This document shows, piece after piece, positions 60,602 through 64,000 of a stretch of 64,000 bases of DNA. This DNA comes from an uncultured Lachnoclostridium sp. Its GTDB lineage: Bacteria > Bacillota > Clostridia > Lachnospirales > Lachnospiraceae. The translations under genes and the position numbers were made by a program. Under the pieces are notes generated by a model. It saw only the letters and a list, made by a program, of their open reading frames with translations, was not told where the DNA came from and did not search any database. Location: positions 1-64,000 of the forward strand of contig CAJMFH010000015.1 of assembly GCA_905212635.1 (NCBI GenBank), written 5' to 3'. Numbering within the stretch: the stretch's first letter is position 1; every line of letters begins with the position of its first letter.

Positions 60602-61936
60602 TCAATTTCCCAAAAATCCTTTGTAATTACGGACTAACATCTGGGATTCAAGCTGTTTCAATGTTTCAATAACAACACCAACAATAATGATCAAAGATGT
60701 ACCGGTAAAGGATACATTTGCTCCGAACACACCTGAGAAGATGATTGGAAGCACACATACGATAACCATTGCGACAGCACCGATAAAGATGATGCTGTTA
60801 AGTACATTGGTAAGATAATCGGTTGTTGGTTTTCCCGGACGAATACCCGGAATAAATCCACCTTGTTTTTTCATATTGTTTGAAATTTCAAGCGGATTAA
60901 ATGTTACTGAGGTATAGAAATATGCAAAAAAGATTACCAATGCGATATATACAAGTAATCCTAATGTATATTTAAAATCACCCCATGAACTAATGTTACA
61001 CCAGTCACTCTGGTTGCAGACCTTGAGGAATTTCTGGATCAAGGATGCCCCTTCTCCGGATGCCGGTTTCACACCCGCAAAACTGGCAATAATAACTGGA
61101 AGCTGTAACATGGAACTTGCAAAGATAACCGGAATAACGCCGGCTGTATTTACTTTCAACGGAATGTGGCTGGACTGACCGCCAAACATTTTCCGTCCCT
61201 GCATTTTCTTTGCATACTGTACAGGGATTTTTCTCTCGCCATCCTGAAGCCATACGATAAACGCAAACATGGCAACGATCAGAACAAGAATAATTACTGC
61301 TGCAAGAATTCGGTTGGTAACATTGGCTGCACTCTTGATGAACTGATTGTACAAAGAAATCAGGTCACTCGGAATACGTGCAACGATGTTGATCAACAGG
61401 ATAATGGAAATACCATTTCCAATTCCTTTTTCTGTGATTTCCTCACCAAGCCACATAAGGAATGCAGCTCCTGCTGTCAAAGCAACAACGGAAATGATCA
61501 CAGAAGTATATCCGGATTCAGTAAAGAATCCCTGATTACGGAATCCGATAACGATAGCAAGACCTTCGATCAAAGCAAGTACGATAGAAAGATATCTGGT
61601 GTACTCGTTGATCTTCTTTCTTCCATCTTCTCCATCCTTTTGCAGTTCTTCGAGACGCGGAATTGCGATCGTAAGAAGCTGTACAATAATGGATGCCGTA
61701 ATGTACGGCGTGATGTTCAAGGCAAAAATGGACATTCTTGTAAAGGATCCACCTGTCATAACATCAAGGAAGTTCAAAGCCTGGTTGTTATCAAACAAAT
61801 TCTTGATGACATTTGTATTGACGCCCGGAAGCGGAATATTACATCCGATCCGGACGATGATAAGCCCCAAAAATACAAACAAAAGTTTGTTTCGGATCTC
61901 TTTCGTCTTAAACGCATTTCTTATCGTTTCAAGCAT
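60602..61936 (-). CDS. secY: Preprotein translocase subunit SecY
   Basis: 444-aa channel with ten transmembrane helices. Plug and lateral-gate regions visible (FLDVMTGGSFTRMSIFALNITPYITASI ~57-85), cytoplasmic loop RKIPVQYAKKMQGRK and GGFIPGIRPGKPT (~355-367). Start shares TAATG with the rplO stop. Confidence 0.98.
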   Translation of the reverse strand: MLETIRNAFKTKEIRNKLLFVFLGLIIVRIGCNIPLPGVNTNVIKNLFDNNQALNFLDVMTGGSFTRMSIFALNITPYITASIIVQLLTIAIPRLEELQKDGEDGRKKINEYTRYLSIVLALIEGLAIVIGFRNQGFFTESGYTSVIISVVALTAGAAFLMWLGEEITEKGIGNGISIILLINIVARIPSDLISLYNQFIKSAANVTNRILAAVIILVLIVAMFAFIVWLQDGERKIPVQYAKKMQGRKMFGGQSSHIPLKVNTAGVIPVIFASSMLQLPVIIASFAGVKPASGEGASLIQKFLKVCNQSDWCNISSWGDFKYTLGLLVYIALVIFFAYFYTSVTFNPLEISNNMKKQGGFIPGIRPGKPTTDYLTNVLNSIIFIGAVAMVIVCVLPIIFSGVFGANVSFTGTSLIIIVGVVIETLKQLESQMLVRNYKGFLGN

Positions 61937-62376
61937 TAGATCACCTCTGCTTTTCCACCAACTGCTTCAATCTTTTCAACAGCACTCTTACTAAATGCGT
62001 TTACTTTAACTGTGAGCTTTTTGGTTAATTCTCCATTTCCAAGAATTTTCACTCCATCTCTAGGATTGTTGACAATCCCTTTATCCATAAGAGTTTCAAT
62101 TGTTACTTCTGCGCCATCTTCAAATGCATTGAGACGGTCAAGTCCGATAGCAACAATGTCTTTACTATTGATATTTGTAAAACCTCTCTTAGGCAGTCTT
62201 CTGTACAATGGCAGCTGACCACCTTCGAAACCTGGTCTAGGTGCTCCAGAACGTGCTTTCTGTCCTTTATGACCTTTACCGGCAGTTTTACCGTTTCCTG
62301 AACCATGTCCACGTCCACGACGGAATTCATCGCTGTGTTTGGAACCTGCTGCAGGTTTTAATTCTGATAAATTCAT
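61936..62376 (-). CDS. rplO: 50S ribosomal protein L15
   Basis: 146-aa L15 with the Gly-rich basic N-terminus (RRGRGHGSGNGKTAGKGHKG) and PGFEGGQLPLYRRLPKRGF. Overlaps secY by one base. Confidence 0.98.
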   Translation of the reverse strand: MNLSELKPAAGSKHSDEFRRGRGHGSGNGKTAGKGHKGQKARSGAPRPGFEGGQLPLYRRLPKRGFTNINSKDIVAIGLDRLNAFEDGAEVTIETLMDKGIVNNPRDGVKILGNGELTKKLTVKVNAFSKSAVEKIEAVGGKAEVI

Positions 62377-62394
62377 TTATGGCACCTCCTTATA

Positions 62395-62577
62395 TTAGAT
62401 TTCTTCTACTTTAACCAAGTGTCTAACTTGCTGAATCATTCCTCTAACAGCATCGTTGTCAGGCATCTCAACTGTTTTGTTGAGTTTTCTGAGGCCAAGA
62501 GCCTCAACCGTTTTACGATGTTTAGGAATGGCACCAATGGTAGATTTTGTTAATGTGATTTTCAATTTTCCAGCCAT
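62395..62577 (-). CDS. rpmD: 50S ribosomal protein L30
   Basis: 60-aa L30: LKITLTKSTIGAIPKHRKTVEALGLRKLN. AGGAGG upstream. Confidence 0.98.
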   Translation of the reverse strand: MAGKLKITLTKSTIGAIPKHRKTVEALGLRKLNKTVEMPDNDAVRGMIQQVRHLVKVEEI

Positions 62578-62590
62578 GAAAAAGTACCTC

Positions 62591-63100
62591 CTAACCTAAC
62601 ACTTCTTCTACGGAAAGTCCGCGAAGTTTTGCTACTTCTTCCGGTGTCTTGAGCTCGCTCAAACCAGCAATCGTTGCAAGTACAACGTTCTGTTTGTTAC
62701 GGGATCCCAAAGACTTTGTACGGATATTTTTGTATCCTGCAAGATCCAATACGGCACGCGCCGGACCACCGGCGATGATTCCAGTACCTTCTGGAGACTT
62801 CTTCATAAGAACTTCAGCACTGCCGAATTTTCCGATGAAGTCATGTGGAATACTTCCATTCTCATCAATTGGTACTTCGATGAGTTTTTTCATAGCATCT
62901 TCTTTTCCTTTGCGAATCGCTTCCGGAATTTCCATTGCTTTTCCTAAACCTGCACCAACGTGTCCGTTGCCGTCACCTACTACTACCAATGCGGTAAATC
63001 TGAAGTTACGACCACCTTTAACAACCTTGGTAACACGTTTAATTGATACTACATTATCTTCTAATTCAAACTGACTAGCATCAATAATTTCACGTTTCAT
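62591..63100 (-). CDS. rpsE: 30S ribosomal protein S5
   Basis: 169-aa S5: EDNVVSIKRVTKVVKGGRNFRFTALVVVGDGNGHVGAGLGKA and LDLAGYKNIRTKSLGSRN. The open frame starts 16 codons earlier, but GGAGG before ATG 63100 sets MKREIIDA. Confidence 0.98.
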   Translation of the reverse strand: MKREIIDASQFELEDNVVSIKRVTKVVKGGRNFRFTALVVVGDGNGHVGAGLGKAMEIPEAIRKGKEDAMKKLIEVPIDENGSIPHDFIGKFGSAEVLMKKSPEGTGIIAGGPARAVLDLAGYKNIRTKSLGSRNKQNVVLATIAGLSELKTPEEVAKLRGLSVEEVLG

Positions 63101-63116
63101 GAGTTTTCCTCCTTGT

Positions 63117-63485
63117 TTAGAATTGAAGACCAGCTTCTCTAGCTGCATCTGCTAATGCCTTAACTTTACCCTGATAAATGTAACCGCCACGGTCAAATAC
63201 GACTTCGTTGATTCCATTATCCAAAGCTTTCTTTGCGATAACTTCACCAAGTTTTGCTGCAGCTTCTACATTATTCGTTTTCTCCAGGCCTTCTTTTACT
63301 TCACTCTGAAGAGTAGAGGCAGAAACGATTGTATTGCCGGCAACATCATCAATAACCTGTGCATACATATGATTGTTGCTGCGGAATACTGCCAAACGTG
63401 GTCTCTCAGGAGTTCCGGACAGACGGCTACGTAATCTTCTGTGTTTGTTTACGCGAACTTCGCTTCTATTTACTTTACTAACCAT
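63117..63485 (-). CDS. rplR: 50S ribosomal protein L18
   Basis: 122-aa L18: RHRRLRSRLSGTPERPRLAVFRSNNH-like 5S rRNA-binding start, DRGGYIYQGKVKALADAAREAGLQF end. Confidence 0.98.
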   Translation of the reverse strand: MVSKVNRSEVRVNKHRRLRSRLSGTPERPRLAVFRSNNHMYAQVIDDVAGNTIVSASTLQSEVKEGLEKTNNVEAAAKLGEVIAKKALDNGINEVVFDRGGYIYQGKVKALADAAREAGLQF

Positions 63486-63501
63486 TCTATTTTACTCCTT
63501 T

Positions 63502-64000
63502 CTATTTCTTACCAGTCTTACCAACTTTACGTCTGATCACTTCATCAGAATACTTAATACCTTTGCCTTTATATGGCTCTGGTGCTCTCTTCTCTCTGAT
63601 CTCAGCAGCATATTGGCCAACTTTTTCTTTATCAATTCCCTTAACGATAATCGTGTTCTGACCATCCACAGTTACTTCCAATCCTTCTGGATCTTCCATT
63701 TCTACAGGATGAGAATATCCAAGAGATAATACTAATTTTTTACCCTGCTTTACAGCTCTGTAACCAACACCATTTACTTCCAGTGTCTTAGAGTAACCTT
63801 CTGTTACACCAATGATCATGTTGTTGATCAATGTTCTGGTCAAACCATGCAGAGATTTCATTTTCTTCAAGTCATTTGGACGGGAAACTTTGATTTCGTC
63901 TCCGTCTTTTTCAATTTTCATTTCCGCAGGCAATACTCTTTCAAGTGTTCCCTTTGGTCCTTTTACTGTCACCTTATTATTTTCTGCAATATCTACAGTT
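63502..64000 (-). CDS. rplF: 50S ribosomal protein L6, N-terminus beyond the window
   Basis: C-terminal ~165 residues. The frame runs open to base 64000 (TVDIAENNKVTVKGPKGTLERVL), so the true start lies outside. Contains both alpha/beta repeats and the conserved PEPYKGKGIKYSDEVIRRKVGKTGKK end. Normal L6 is ~178 aa, so only about a dozen residues are missing. Confidence 0.97.
   Translation of the reverse strand, partial: TVDIAENNKVTVKGPKGTLERVLPAEMKIEKDGDEIKVSRPNDLKKMKSLHGLTRTLINNMIIGVTEGYSKTLEVNGVGYRAVKQGKKLVLSLGYSHPVEMEDPEGLEVTVDGQNTIIVKGIDKEKVGQYAAEIREKRAPEPYKGKGIKYSDEVIRRKVGKTGKK

Overview
The window is a stretch of an anaerobic, spore-forming, low-to-mid GC Firmicute chromosome, most likely Lachnospiraceae. 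Supporting signs are the bacterial ribosomal S10/spc/alpha gene order, CIRCE-controlled hrcA-grpE-dnaK-dnaJ, the spore protein YyaC, NfnAB, an NrdR-controlled ribonucleotide reductase with an ATP-cone, ECF transporters, and many AGGAGG ribosome sites. Species cannot be named from the sequence. Almost everything is on the minus strand; plus-strand genes are yyaC, mrp, thiN and one GGDEF/EAL gene. No rRNA, tRNA, CRISPR array, prophage or insertion sequence was found.

Layout: 1-476 is the start of a ribonucleotide reductase gene with its promoter and two NrdR boxes. 477-5419 is the heat-shock operon with CIRCE. 5451-5951 holds two inverted copies of a ~170 bp palindromic element. 5975-13136 is housekeeping (CvpA, two membrane-anchored unknowns, yyaC, recR, ybaB, dnaX, pfk). 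13215-16714 is a chemoreceptor and a diguanylate cyclase. 16797-22664 is redox and efflux (nfnAB, MATE+MarR, flavodoxins, one frameshifted). 22665-24116 is mrp-thiN. 24317-30290 is a transcobalamin-like secreted protein, an EAL protein and an L,D-transpeptidase. 30313-30725 is a cluster of palindromes and direct repeats. 30736-37869 is the cobamide-uptake locus. 37943-41320 is a small accessory island (CAP protein, DUF4177, a RloAB/AbiL-type ATPase with a shrunken partner, HAD phosphatase). 41732-42803 is rpsI-rplM. 42864-44203 is an FN3 surface protein. 44241-51927 is a cysteine/methionine sulfur operon behind a leader-peptide attenuator. 51937-64000 is truA, the general ECF module and the ribosomal protein cluster up to a partial rplF.

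Two regions stand out. (1) 30736-37869: a compact cobalamin riboswitch precedes a secreted alpha/alpha-toroid protein, a membrane-anchored DUF4430 protein, and a complete dedicated ECF transporter (T, fused A1A2, S), followed by a CDF transporter. The toroid and DUF4430 folds are the two halves of human transcobalamin/intrinsic factor, here split over two genes; a second, fused copy in the reverse domain order lies at 24378-26354. I infer a Gram-positive cobamide-capture system that resembles intrinsic factor. (2) 51645-51927: an unannotated 39-codon leader ORF with six Cys codons (three in a row) precedes a rho-independent terminator. A leader segment is complementary to the terminator, so this reads as a classic cysteine attenuator. 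It controls mccB-mccA-metNIQ, i.e. methionine import and its conversion to cysteine.

All function calls are from sequence reading without database searches; start codons were moved to the position with the best ribosome-binding site where needed.
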